64,000 nucleotides of DNA from Collybiopsis luxurians FD-317 M1. Taxonomy: Eukaryota; Basidiomycota; Agaricomycetes; Agaricales; Omphalotaceae. A model generated the notes under the pieces. It was given only the letters and a program-made list of their open reading frames with translations. It was not told where the DNA came from and did not search any database. The position numbers and the translations under genes were made by a program. Positions 1-10,560 of the stretch are shown in pieces (the stretch's first letter is position 1; every line of letters begins with the position of its first letter). The stretch spans positions 124,001 through 188,000 of the forward strand of contig KN834820.1 in assembly GCA_000827265.1 (NCBI GenBank). The letters run 5' to 3'.

Positions 1-323
1 TTCATCCATCAGTATTGGCTAGGTGGCAAAGTAGCAGAAAAGAAGGTGGAGAGTTGAGAGATGGACCAGGGGTCTGGGATCCTAAAGCTTTGAAAGGTTT
101 CGAACCAAGAAAGGGTGCGGATGGAAGCTGGGAATGGGTGAAAAAGAAAAACGGGAAAGATGTTTTGATAATTCGGGAGGCTCCATTCCCAGCTAGAGAT
201 ACTCTCCCCGAAAATCTCACTTCAGTGGAGACTGAGGTCAGCTTTGAAGGATTGTTGCGTTACGCACCTGCTGAGCCAGAAAGTCCATCTCACAAAAAGG
301 GATTTTTGAAGAATATCCATTAG
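1..323 (+). CDS. DUF2235 protein, C-terminal end only (copy a, 5' cut by window edge)
   Basis: The frame is open from base 3 to the TAG at 321-323 and gives the last ~106 residues of a DUF2235 (Tle1-like alpha/beta hydrolase) protein. Recognisable blocks are HPSVLARWQSSR, KALKGFEP, WEWVKKKNGK and the tail LRYAPAEPESPSHKK. It is nearly the same as the end of copy e (45236-46750, opposite strand), which shares the motifs LIIREAPFPARDTLP and YAPAEPESPS, so the two are recent duplicates. The catalytic GFSRG part lies outside the window. The small methionine-like start usually predicted near base 15 is an internal TTG (Leu) codon, not a real start. It converges on the unknown gene at 567-1835. Family assignment is firm by comparison with complete copies; the biological role is unknown. 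Confidence 0.85.
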   Translation, partial: HPSVLARWQSSRKEGGELRDGPGVWDPKALKGFEPRKGADGSWEWVKKKNGKDVLIIREAPFPARDTLPENLTSVETEVSFEGLLRYAPAEPESPSHKKGFLKNIH

Positions 324-566
324 GGCTGGAATCTAGAGAATGCTACATTGTCTTCAGCTTTCAGATGCTATCGTTTATTGTAATGATTCACTCGATCTGT
401 ATATATAACTCAATTACCCTAAAGCTACCAAATTCTACACCCTGGAGGTGAGCTGTGTGCAAGGGGTAAGTAGCTTCAGAATATATTTTCTCACAGTAGT
501 TATACTAGTTACAGAGTATGGCAATTGGTCATTAATAAATTGAACCTCCCAGTATAATTTAATATC

Positions 567-1835
567 CTATATCCTATCCAGGGCTGTGACAGTCCTAGTA
601 GTAATGAGAACAAGACCCCGTTCCGAGTGCGTCGAGATTACAGGTAATCCTTCAGAGAAGATTGACACTTCACTGTTCGGTCGTGGAATCTGGATCTGGG
701 AAGCTCCTGCCATCTCTGCGTGTGATGCTTCGACTTTTTGTAATTCAGATATAGCTATCACGTCTTTCACGGGGTCCAATCTTTGAAGTAGAAGGCAGTA
801 CACAATACCCACGAGCTCTGCCGATATTTCATCGACTACTGGCTCTCGAAAATCGAAAGTTTTGTTGATGAAACCGATTATGTCCAGCTCCATTAACAGT
901 TGGGAAAAGACTGCATCTGGGCTTAATGAGATTGCTAGACATAAAAATAGTAGGAGAGGAATGAGTATAGGGGTGGATGTCAAAGGATAATTTTTTTGTG
1001 TTCGCGCATTATAGGCTTCCAGCCCGGCAACAAGATGCGATAGCGCCTCTTCCGAGATTGACTCAGGTGGACTGTTCCTTAATGGTATCGGTAAATTATG
1101 AAATCTGGACACGGAAGTTTTGAGAAACCCGTAACTCACTTCTGTGACTGCAAGAAACATGAAAACATTGCTTCTAACACCCAATACGACTCGTAAATGT
1201 GAAGTTTCGAAATGCCAGCTGCAAGATCTACAAACTCCAGCCCTCCGATTTGTCCCATAATCATACTGAATGCTCGTTTCCGGATAGCCTGATCGTATAC
1301 AGGACTACACCATAAACCGAGTGAACTGATAAAATATAACCATCAGGGAGAGTGCAACGTACCGCGAGAGTTCTAGAAGTTCGCTAGAAAAGATCTCTCT
1401 AGCATCGGAATCAGATGCCGTTCGGTTCCGGCTGAGAGTTGAATTGATCTGCGCCAATCTCGCGCGGAGGACAGTCATTCCATCGATAACCACAGACCCT
1501 ACTAGATGTATGACCTTCCCAGAAAGATAACCGAGGCCTGGAGCGGTGGACGAAGATGTGAAGGTACCAGTGGTAGTGAGAGTGGAAGTACTACTCCTAG
1601 GAGTGATAGTGAAAATACTACTCGCATCAATTGGTGCCAATCTTGTGCGGGGGGCAATTGTGTTCATTCCATTTATAACTACTGACCCTAACCAACGGAC
1701 AAGTGTCCCGGAATGATAGCCAAGGCCCGGGAAAGTAGATGAAGACCTGGTTGTAATAGTGTAAACACTGTTGCTTTCCGAGTTATTCATGGGGGCAAAG
1801 TCAACATTCAAAAATGATCCCAGAGGTCTGCTCAA
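567..1835 (-). CDS. Unknown fungal protein, tandem family member A (3 exons, 382 aa)
   Basis: Modelled as 1835-1363, 1304-1140 and 1077-567. Donors gtacgt and gtgagt, acceptors tgtag and ttaag, and phases 2 and 2 all agree, giving 382 residues. No known domain is recognised. Exon 1 holds two tandem versions of a ~60-residue module: a Ser/Thr-rich stretch, then PGLGYxSG, VGSVVIxGM and an RTRLA/RARLAQI segment. Exon 2 has an RKRAFSMIMGQIG block. Exon 3 has one likely membrane segment (ILIPLLLFLCLAISL) and a block ending LLLQRLDPVKD. Gene B (3229-4254) matches exon for exon but has only one module, so the module was duplicated here or lost there. A third broken copy lies between them. The low-complexity, one-helix layout is consistent with a membrane-anchored protein, but no function can be named. 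Confidence 0.7.
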
Positions 1836-1899
1836 TATATCGCAAGGGAGAAGCTGTAGATGTGCTTGACAGCTGTAGACACAAGCTCATAAGCTGTCC

Positions 1900-2165
1900 A
1901 TATCTGGAATATAATGAAATGCCGAGTTTTTGTGGTGGTGAATTCCGTGCCTGATCCTTTACAGGCAATTTTATATTAATAGTGTGATACTGATGACACA
2001 AAGTATTCTATTAAAGCTGTCATGATAATAAATTACAAACCATTTCAAGTCTAGACTAAGTTGGGGCGGCGGCATTTGAGTCACCAGATACTGATTGGCG
2101 CCACCGCGCAGGGCACGAGTAACCGCCACGTGGCAGCGTTGGCCCACTACCAACGGCAGGGTGTC
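1900..2165. repeat. Dispersed repeat, inverted partner at ~36850-37045
   Basis: The segment AATGAAATGCCGAG, then GGTGGTGAATTCCGTGCC and TGATCCTTTACAGGCAATTTT at 1916-1975, recurs as its reverse complement at about 36960-37045. Weaker similarity continues to about 2165 (CACGAGT...CGCCACG...GGCCCAC). It lies in the promoter-side region of gene A. No terminal inverted repeats or coding potential are evident, so it is probably a degraded transposon piece or part of the duplicated-segment family further down the window. Confidence 0.65.
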
Positions 2166-2640
2166 AAGTTAGAGCAAATGTCATTGGCTGAGAGACACAC
2201 TCTTTCAGAAGGTGTTCCAAGAGGAAATTAGATAACATCAAGATGGATATCGGCCATACTTAAGTTTTGAAAGCAGGCAACATGAGGCTCATTGCAGCAA
2301 AACTTTCCCATCGGAAAGAAGGAGGGAAGTTCTATTACACGACATGGTCCACGATCTGAACGTCGGTTTCCAGAGTTTATCCCGGCACCGACCCAAGCAC
2401 CATCGTCTCTCGGACCACCAATATTTCACCCTGCGCCATCCAAGTTGCTAATTGTATGCCCACATCCATCGCCCAAGATGATTGCGAGCGAAGTAGGTAG
2501 TGACTTCAAGTCATTGAATTCACAGCGTTATTCACGAATCACCTATATTGTGGCTGAGTACGGAAGACTGGGATCCTCGTCTATTAAAAGCTTCAATCAC
2601 CCAATAGCAACTACGGGAAGTCATCCACTAGGTTAGAAGG
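2166..2640. other. Intergenic, nothing recognised
   Basis: An open frame runs + strand 2292-2636, but its residue composition has no recognisable motif, it has no splice support and no paralog in the window. I see no gene here that can be supported. Confidence 0.5.
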
Positions 2641-2649
2641 CTAGCGGAC

Positions 2650-3126
2650 AGCTGAAATTGCCAGTGATACTGTACTGTCTCGCAATAAAGTATTCAGTTG
2701 TAATCTCGAACCCATCTCAACACAAGTCTCCAACAGTGTAGCATATCCCACTGGATCTGATCCTTGTTTCTTGAAGCAAATCGTAGAGCACGACTTGTCC
2801 TGGAAGGAAGGAAAGGAATTCATTACAAAGCATGATCCTCAACAGCAACTCAAAAGCACACACCAAGGTATTATTATTAATTGCAGACCCTGTCCTTGCT
2901 CATATCTGCGCTACTATTGGAACGCCAAAGTCAAGAATTTAGATATCAAGCCGGGTAGGTTATGCAGCTCCATCCGCGTCATCATTAGACGGGAGATGTT
3001 AAGGTAAAGGCATAACGATATCATAACGATATCATTAGTGCCCAGATGAGCAGGAAAGGCCTGGGATTGCAGTTGAGGCGGGAAATTTAGTGGAATCCAG
3101 CTGGTGAAGTCGTCACGATAATCCAA
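2650..3126 (-). pseudogene. Broken third copy of the gene A/B family (exon 3 remnant)
   Basis: On the minus strand the piece YLNISRLMMTRMELHNLPGL (about 3015-2940) resembles the YLSRLIMESG block of gene B exon 3. About 150 bp further on, the DNA around 2790-2720 follows gene B's VQIVLYVLIQQLDPVEDA coding sequence base by base with small indels. The two pieces sit in different frames and are separated by unrelated sequence. No exon 1 or 2 counterpart is present, so this is a truncated, frameshifted relic between the two intact copies, consistent with tandem array birth and death. Confidence 0.6.
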
Positions 3127-3228
3127 AGATGGAATAACCGACGACTTTCAATCTTGCCTGAAAGAAAGCTGAAGTCATTACCTGGAAGCGATGGATGTAA
3201 GAGTAGGTGGAAAGGATTTCGAACCTAG

Positions 3229-4254
3229 TTATAGAGCCAAGTACGCCGACATTGTTGAGCGAATTGCAGAGACTGTTACTTCGCCGTCCCCCCAGAAAAA
3301 GTGAGATTCTGTTCCATAATTTTCCGCAGCATCCTGTAATCTCGCAACAGATGCAGCATCTTCAACAGGATCCAATTGTTGAATCAAGACGTATAGCACA
3401 ATTTGCACCGTCATTGATGGTACGTTCCATTTCTCTCGACCCCGTGAAGTCAGAAGTTTTGATGCCAAGGAAAGTATTCCCGACTCCATTATCAGACGAG
3501 AAAGGTATAGACTAGGGTTTAAACCTAAAAAGAGCAGGAAAGGAGTGCAGTTTGCGGTGAGAAATTGAGGTTCGTACGGTGTTTGCCTCCTATATTTCGT
3601 TCCGGCGGCCGGACATGTGTCTTGTTCTGCCTCGCTCAAGTCTGTCGAGGGTACGGGTGTATTAGGGCCTAGTGAAGTATTAGCAACATCCTGTTCCTGG
3701 ATTTGGAAAGAGGAAAAACGGAACGTACATGAGCACCTGAATGGAAGTAAACACTGCCTTTAAGATATAATACAACTCGAAAATGTTGGTCTCTGCAATG
3801 ACACTCGCGAGACACTCGAACTCTAAGCTTCCAATTTTCCCCATAATCAACAACAATGCTCGTTTCCGAATTGACTGCTCGTATATCGGACTACATCGTT
3901 GAACCAACGAAAGTTGGATTTTGAATGTTAGAATCAATCTCAAAGACGAGAACGTAGTACGTACCGAACACACTCCAGAAGGTCTTTGTAAAGAATTCTC
4001 GTCTCATTGCAGATTTCTACTCTGCCACACCATTGGCCGAGAACAGCTTCAATTTGAGCCAACCTCCTGCGGATAACGATGGCGTCGATTCCATCGACAA
4101 CCACAGCGCCTACTCGATGAATGGCTCTTCCGGAGAGATAACCGAGGCCTGGAGCCGTGGATAAAGACGTGAGGGTTCTAGTCGTGGTGAAAATACTACT
4201 GCTCTCCGAGTCGATATCGTAACGCATGGTGAACAGTGATGGAGGATTTGACAA
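3229..4254 (-). CDS. Unknown fungal protein, tandem family member B (3 exons, 301 aa)
   Basis: Modelled as 4254-3965, 3890-3737 and 3690-3229 with consistent phases. Exon 1 has one copy of the Ser/Thr-rich plus PGLGYLSGRAIHRVG module, ending RRRLAQIEAVL. Exon 2 has RKRALLLIMGKIGSLEF. Exon 3 has a hydrophobic stretch (TPFLLFLGL) and the QIVLYVLIQQLDPVEDAA block. It is a paralog of gene A (567-1835) with about one third identity. The first intron is the same in both genes (gtacgt donor after a Leu-Glu-x-x-Arg block, closed by TGTAG). The second intron's ends are less sure, because a better donor (gtacgt at 3728) is out of phase. No function can be assigned. Confidence 0.65.
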
Positions 4255-5065
4255 CTGCAGTATGAGCTTGAAACATCTGAGAGAAAAGCAGTGCCGTCTG
4301 GTGATGAGGGAGTAAACCCTCTGGGAAGGTTCGCTGGCGGTGATAGGGCCCTTCTGGCTCCGAAGGTGTTCAAGCTGTCATGATTTACAGATGAGCGCAG
4401 AAACGCCACATTTCTTGTATACCGCTTTGGCAGTACTTGCCGAATGTAGATTAGGACTCGGAAGAATACGCATCGAATCACCTCAGGTGGCCAGAAACGC
4501 AGTTCTTCAGTGTGGTGCTACGTAGATCTGGATAGGATGAAGTGCTGGCCAATCTTCAATTGAGTATCGGGAATCACGAGGCGTTTTAGCTGGGTTTGGC
4601 CCCGTCAAGGCGGGCGGTTGGAGAAAGAACCAAGGCGATCCGTGAAGGACAAGGCCAGGAACTCGCCGCGAGTGACCCGTTCTGTACGAGATATCAAAAG
4701 GTGTAAAACAGTGGGCGAAACGTGATATCAGGCCCAGGAGACCAAGAAAAAAAAAGAATCCTGCCATTGAAGTACCCCAACTATCAACAAAACTTTTAAG
4801 CTTGCGCAAATAACAAAAAAAAAAAAGCGAAGTCCCCATATTCTCTCATGTACAGTACTGTTCCCTACTTCTTTTGAGCTACCCTTCCCTCCTCCGATGC
4901 GAAGGAACCGCAGCCCTCTACCAGAAAGAACCACATCTTGTTCCTTCTTTACTTTTGCTCTAAGCGAAGCCCGCAAACTCCATCCTACACCGTCCATCCT
5001 ACACCTCTCTAACGAAATCCGGATCGTTAACCCACAAACCCCTTCCCTCCTCCTCAATTTCCCTC
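4255..5065. other. Spacer between gene B and coronin 3' end
   Basis: Divergent start of gene B lies on the left and the coronin stop on the right, so this holds gene B's upstream region and coronin's 3' UTR. Short A-runs occur at 4745-4755 and 4816-4827. Open frames on either strand here have no recognisable motif and are judged non-coding. Confidence 0.5.
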
Positions 5066-7383
5066 TCACGCAGCATCCAAAAGCGCCTGCGCAGCCTTCC
5101 TCGCATTCGCCCTCTGCGCTTCAACCTGCAACTCCAGATTCCTAATCAGCTCCCTCGCCTCCCTCAACTCAGATTTAAGCGTGGAATTTTCTTGACGAAG
5201 AGAAGACAACTGTGAACAGATTTTTCGTCAGGACCATCGTAAACTATAATATAAAAGCATAATAGAAAAAAAAAAAAAGTAAAAAAACTGACCTCCGCAT
5301 CATTCCCAGCACCCCCAGCACCCACATCAACCGACGTCGGCGTAGACGAAGAGTAAGACCTCGACGGCGCCACCACCGGAGCAGAGCCCGGCGCAGACGC
5401 AGGTGTGGGCAACGAAGCGCTCTGTGTCATCGCCGGAGCTACAACTGGCGTTGGGGTGGACACCGGTGCCGGAGAAGAAACCGCAGGCGCAGAAGGAGGC
5501 GTAGCAGCAAAAGGAGGCGCAGACGGAGTAACAGCAGAAGCGAACGAGGCTCCGCTGGAGAGGTCGACGACCTTCCTGGGCGCGTTTTTCCCGTTGAAAA
5601 AGTCGGCTGCGGACATGCTTGGTTCGTACGAGGGAGCGGGGGGGAAGATGTCGGATTGGAAGCCGTCAGCCTGGAGGGGAGGGAAGGAAAGGGGAGGGGA
5701 GGGGAGAGGAGGAAAGGGGAGGAAAGAAGAGGGGAGAGGAGGGGAGAGGAGGAAAGGGGAGGAAAGAAGAGGGGAGAGGGGAGGGGAGGAAAGAAGAGGG
5801 GAGGGGGAGGGGAGGGAGAAGAAGGAAGGGAGCAGGGGGAAGAAACGGGCAGTCAGAAATAGGTCATGAACAGAAAAGTAAAAGAGAAAAGCTGCGTACT
5901 TTTCGAGGCACAATAAACGCAATTGGCTCAACAGTCGACCCGGCAATCTTGTACGCCCGCGCAATCTCGCAGTCGGAAACGTTCAGAGCGCGTCGAGGAA
6001 GGAAGCACATCCCGCGCTGAGGATCCGTCGACTTGTACTCGTCAAGCGCAAAGAGGTTATCGTTTTCGCATTCGTAGTAACGAATATTCCCGTCACTGGA
6101 TATCAATAACTCATTAGACGTGTATTCAATAAAATCAAACGTTCAAATTACCCTTTCCCAGCTGCGGAATACGAGTGAGTAAGATGGCAAGCGCAAAGAC
6201 GCTGTAGTCGACTCACCAAGGAACAAGATGTTGTTATCGGACCAGAACGGCATAACCACTCCAGAACTCTGATCTATTGTTGTCGTCTTTAGATTCCCCA
6301 GCCCCCCCGTCTCCCAAATCGCCACCTGCCTGTCAGACATTTTACTGAATCCAGTCGTCGCAATTCTATCAAGGTCCCCCATCCAAACGGCCCTAGCGCC
6401 CTTGATCCCACCATGTCCGTCATTGATACGCACGGCATCACTTCCAGTGCGAGGATCAAACAGTCGGAGTTTCCTGTCCCTGCACGTCGTCACGAGCAAA
6501 GTTCCGGTAGAGTTGAAAGCCAGACTTTGAATAGCGTCGTTATGGCCACTGAGCACGTTCTTCGGGTCCTCGGTACGTGCAAGATCCCAGAGTTTGACGA
6601 CGTGATCACCGGTGGCACTGGCCAAGACATTTGAAGCCGTAGGATGGAAGAGGACTTGGCCAACTTTACGCGAAGAAGCATCGATACGCCACACGGGATC
6701 AAAGTCTTTTGGTACCCAATGTTCTGAACCCCAGCCTTCGAATGCGCTTTCGTCGACCTTCCAAATCATCAGTTTGCCGTCGTCGCCACCGGACGCAACA
6801 AGGGAGTCGTCATGGGGAGACCAATCAGTGTCGAGAACGGAGGCTGTGTGGCTGCGAGCGAGAGGGAGAGTGTCGGGAAGTTTATGGGTAAATCCGGGGA
6901 TGGGGTTGAATGGAGAAGGAAGGGGTAGAATGGCAAAGGCACCACCTCCAGAGGCGTTCCAGTTGATACTGATATATTTCTGAAAGCAAAGTCAATACTA
7001 AATAAGGGTCAGAGATCGACGAACTGACTCCAGATGCAGCGATGATGTTCGTATCCCACTATCCAGAGAGTTAACAGGGAGAAATTGATACATGTACAAA
7101 GGACGCACGGCGTTGTTGGTTACTTTAACATTTTCAATGAGATATTCCTTTTTACCTGACTGCCCAAAGACGTGTCTGAAGAATCCATCAGTTTATCTAT
7201 TGTCGTTACAGTTCGCGTACTAAGTGATCGTTAGCATTCGCAAAAGGTATAGAGAAATCTGAAACTCACAACGCCCAAGATCCTTCCAAATATCGCCATC
7301 TCGATGATCACACGAACCACCGCGATTTGGCTCGAATTCAGAGATGCTCACCGATATTTGGATGCTCTAACAAACCGAGACAT
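5066..7383 (-). CDS. CRN1: Coronin (actin-binding WD40 protein), 8 exons, 539 aa
   Basis: Coronin binds F-actin and regulates Arp2/3-driven actin turnover at cortical patches. Exons are 7383-7352, 7175-7109, 7058-7029, 6979-6217, 6161-6152, 6095-5900, 5670-5293 and 5209-5066; phases agree throughout. The start MSRFVRASKYR followed by HVFGQSGKKEYL is the classic coronin N-terminus. A WD40 propeller follows, with LFHPTASNVLASATGDHVVK, LWDL, GHNDAIQSLAFN, TTCRDRKLRLFDPR and MSDRQVAIWETG. Then come the conserved FLPRRALNV and FQSDIFPPAP segments, a Pro/Ala/Ser/Thr-rich linker and a C-terminal coiled coil (LRQENSTLKSELREARELI) typical of coronin trimerisation. Exon 5 is only 10 nt, and intron 6 (229 bp) is a pyrimidine-rich repeat. 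No defect was seen. Upstream of the start the DNA is noncoding for over 600 bp. Confidence 0.95.
5683..5845. repeat. Polypurine/polypyrimidine tandem repeat inside coronin intron 6
   Basis: About 160 bp made almost only of A and G on the + strand, built from repeated GGAGAGGAGG, AAAGGGG and AGGAAAGAAGAGGGG units. On the coding strand this is a long CT tract directly before the 3' splice site (CTCCAG at 5676-5671). Such mirror-like purine tracts can form triplex DNA. The same tract makes misleading long open frames on both strands. Confidence 0.9.
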
Positions 7384-8212
7384 CGAATTTGGTCAGTTGT
7401 CGTCAGAAAAAGGTAGGGATTTGAAGAAAAAAAAAGACCAGAGGCGACGAAAGAATGGGGTTCAAGATGGATGAAAGTTGTAAAAAGACGCGGATCGGCG
7501 GCGGACAGCTCAAACCTTTGGCGCTTATTTCGTTAAGGTTAAGGTTGGGCCTGGCGCCCAGGAGTGTGCTGTGAGCGCGCGCTGTCGTCAAGAGCGAGCG
7601 ATTTAGGCTTACGTCCTAATATCTTATGTCTGTGGATGGAGCAATGAAACAAAGTTGATTTGAGCTGAAAAGAGCAGAGAGAAGAGAGAAGAGAGAGAAT
7701 AAGGAGAGATTTACTACATCTTGTACGCACCCTCAAAATTTGTTGTAAACTGCCGCTAGGTGTCTCTGGCAAAGATTTCGCCAAGTTTCCAGTTCGCCGC
7801 CAATGTCCAGATTTAGAGGCTTAGGTATCGGTGTCCTAAGTCCATTCCAGGACATAGCCTAACCAAGACGACGCCAGTTTGCTGTAGCGCTGGGAGCGCT
7901 TACCACCGAGTCATTGTGCAGCTCACCACTTGTTTTCTCTACTGGCCACAATTTTCTCACTGAATCCGACTATTCTATAACATTTTCCAGGCTTCCAGCA
8001 ATGGAACATTTATATCTACACTCATAGGGAGTTCTGGGGGAAAAGGCAATTTTTATTTGAGGGCAGGAATTCACCATAGTCAGCTTCATGGAGAGAGGCT
8101 TAAGAGAGGCGCTATAGGATGATTGGCAGCTAGTGAGCCCAATGATACTTTCTTAATCCAGTTACTGACTGCTTCAGCTCAATTTTCCAGCTCAATGTGA
8201 TTTTATTCCAGC
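7384..8212. promoter_or_regulatory. Coronin upstream region
   Basis: The region upstream of the coronin start (minus strand). It carries pyrimidine-rich runs on the coding strand around 7676-7700 (TTCTCTCTCTTCTCTC-like), common near fungal transcription starts. No TATA box can be placed with confidence, and no gene was recognised. Confidence 0.35.
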
Positions 8213-8297
8213 ATCACTAAATCGTTGAGACAATGATTTACCCTGGTGGGGTTTGAATGTACATTCATTATTTAGTGATAAGATAACGCAATTTAAT
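8213..8297. repeat. 85-bp block, copy 1, abutting the assembly gap
   Basis: The block starts ATCACTAAATCGTTGAGACA and ends GATAACGCAATTTAAT. It is repeated at 9274-9358 with one base added (TGGGG becomes TGGGGG). Within it, ATCACTAAAT at the left and ATTTAGTGAT are perfect 10-bp inverted repeats about 47 bp apart. Copy 1 ends exactly where the Ns begin, which suggests a scaffolding join at a repeat. Confidence 0.85.
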
Positions 8298-8317
8298 NNN
8301 NNNNNNNNNNNNNNNNN
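8298..8317. other. Assembly gap (20 N)
   Basis: Twenty Ns, probably a fixed-size scaffold gap. The true length is unknown. Confidence 0.99.
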
Positions 8318-8613
8318 TACCGGTAGCTAGAGGTTGAAGAAGTGTGAGCAAACGCTCTTGGAGGCTGACAATGATAATCATCCAGTAATGATAGAGAGCC
8401 AGATGAGATTGCAGCATAGACTACAGATGCGCAGGTAAATGCGGCGATCATCGGGAATAGGAAAGAATGGGCACAAATGCAGCCATACTGGCGTAAACGG
8501 CAATCTTGACCTGATAGATAATGAAAAGTCAAAAGACTGATCTTGTTACTATGAACCAAACGGACAGACAGGTAGACGATTGCTGTCCGAGCATCCTCAG
8601 TGTGTTCTTGCAT
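8318..8613 (-). other. Possible gene fragment truncated by the gap
   Basis: A minus-strand frame from 8613 runs into the Ns. It has a hydrophobic stretch (LFPMIAAFTCASVVYAAI) and a possible 39-bp GT-AG insert near 8515-8550 (GTAACAAG...TATCAG), short for a fungal intron. No family is recognised and no stop is seen before the gap. It could be a membrane protein fragment or chance. Confidence 0.2.
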
Positions 8614-9273
8614 CGGTTTGAGTAACGAGGTGATTAGTTATGGGTTTAAAATAAGCGAACAAAATCAAAATATCAAGATACGAAGAACGTACCTCGTTGT
8701 GCTCATCATGTTACTTGGCCAAAGCCCGACCCTTCCGCCTGCCACGCCGAAAGTTCCTCATCCCTTTCGAATCCACTCCGTAGCAAATATGGGTCTGGAG
8801 ATATACTCTTGATTCCTTTCCAGGTCACCTAAATTTGACGTTCTACTGGGTGGGAGCTGTCGGGAGCAAGTTTTAACACACGAAACCAGCCAGGAAAGCA
8901 AGGCCCGTACTAGGGAAGGTGAAGGGGTTATCGTCGGAGCACCTTCGCGGCTTGAGCATTTGGAGATGGAAGGTTCTTGATCGCGCGCTGCTCATTGGAC
9001 TGGAAAGGTAACCGAAACAACGGTAATGAATTATCTAACTCCTAGCCGACTCTTCACATTCACACCAATGGTCGCGCAGCGATATAAAGTACCAGGCGAC
9101 TCGAGGTGAAGCTGATCATAATCAAGGAGGCCTTACTGCTTTTACATCGAATTCTCTGCCTCAAGAATATCAAGCAGAAACTGGTCAAGTTGGGAGGCAG
9201 AACATTCTTGTTCGGTTCCCTTTATACGTAGGTCATTGCGGGGAAGGCTTCGGCTTAGAGTAAATCCCTGACA

Positions 9274-9358
9274 TCACTAAATCGTTGAGACAATGATTTA
9301 CCCTGGTGGGGGTTTGAATGTACATTCATTATTTAGTGATAAGATAACGCAATTTAAT
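9274..9358. repeat. 85-bp block, copy 2
   Basis: Second copy of the block at 8213-8297, with the same internal 10-bp inverted repeat ATCACTAAAT/ATTTAGTGAT. The flanking bases differ from copy 1 on the left, so the copy boundary is at about 9273. A short foldback element and an assembly overlap are both possible explanations. Confidence 0.8.
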
Positions 9359-9963
9359 CCATTCCATTTGGCTTGCCGTCGCGACATCAAATGATATTCC
9401 CGAAGCCAGTATGGTACCACATTCTGAGTGTTTAGTATGATGCTTTCACTCGGGAAGGAATTGCCAATGTACAAACATTAATTCAACTCTTGATAATTGT
9501 TTCTCAAGTCGTAACTTGAATGGTGTGGATTTTAAATGTATAAATTAATTCTCGATGAACTACAACTCGTAGCATGAAATAATACAACCGCGATGACATA
9601 GCTGGTATTTATGGAAACATTGACGAACTGGTCATCACTTTGACTCTGCAGTGTCCTGACGGCACCAGGCAAACCCTTCTCTCCATTGGCTTACGATTGT
9701 TGCACATATACAAGTACATCTACTACTTAATGGCATACTTGACTTCACCAGCTACTGAGCGACAAGAGTCTACCTAACGAAACTGGCGGTATGTTACTAT
9801 GTAACCACATACAGTACTTACCCTTTGAGTATGAATTCTTGTCGATAAATATGAACGGCGGACCAGGGTAATTCTTGTATGTATGAACTTGTGGCTACGT
9901 TCAAGTATCTGCCGTCCCGCCAGAACCTGCCCTTATTGAGTCCCGTGACCGGCACGCTTAAAA

Positions 9964-10560
9964 ATGTTCGTTGATTTGGCTCATCAATCATTTGCGACTT
10001 TCTCTCAACCTTTCACGATCCCCTTTTTCCAACGGCATCCACAAACCTCAAGGATACCTTGTCAAGGAGCTCGCACTGGTATGTTGCACTGCTTCCTCCA
10101 TCACTAACATGGTTTGAACTTTCGAAATTGCTTAGGTAACAGAGGTTTCGTTGCGAGAATGAGCTGGGTACAAGCCGGGTATGTCTTTTTGTTGTTTAAC
10201 ACCCTGTGCCTTTAAAACTCAACATGCTTCAGTTTGTCGTTTCGAGGATGCGGGCTCGAACAGGGGTGTCAATGAAAATGTGAGTCTTAACACCTAGTCC
10301 TTTCTTTGTGTTATTGAACATTTTGTTTACTCTCAGTCTTAATAGAACAATGCAAGAACAACGCAACAGCGTGTATGATTTGGTATGCGCTATTATTTTG
10401 TTGATAAACGGTCTTGCTCATTTTCACCCCAGTTTCGGCGGATCACTCTTGCGCGTTCGGTTGTTGTGCTCTTGTCCACGCCTCCTCGTACTTACTACTG
10501 CCTTACCTACCGTTGATGCTGTATTCTATAGTTATATTGAATAGCATTTATTTTACTGTT
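9964..10560 (+). ncRNA. Spliced transcript candidate, with a possible 66-codon ORF
   Basis: Four clean GT-AG introns follow each other: 10079-10135 (gtatgt, cactaac branch, cttag), 10179-10232 (gtatgtc...ttcag), 10280-10347 or so (gtgagtc...ctcag), and one starting gtatgc near 10383 that ends cccag near 10432. A CT-rich stretch at 9998-10030 looks like a transcription start region. If the ATG at 9964 is used, the spliced frame 9964-10078, 10136-10178 and 10233-10275 encodes 66 residues with no known domain, ending before two further introns. Exons this short, with introns after the stop, favour a noncoding RNA or an snoRNA-host-like transcript. The evidence is splice motifs only. Confidence 0.35.

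Noticed and set aside
2292..2636. 114-codon plus-strand frame
   Set aside because: Composition is not protein-like, and no paralog or splice signals support it.
4507..5145. Frames of 82-113 codons on both strands
   Set aside because: No motif, no splice support, and they overlap coronin's 3' UTR and poly-A runs.
5164..6020. Long frames on both strands across the coronin intron 6 region (for example 266 codons minus, 154 and 133 codons plus)
   Set aside because: They are produced by the polypurine tract and by reading through coronin introns. The spliced coronin model explains the region fully.
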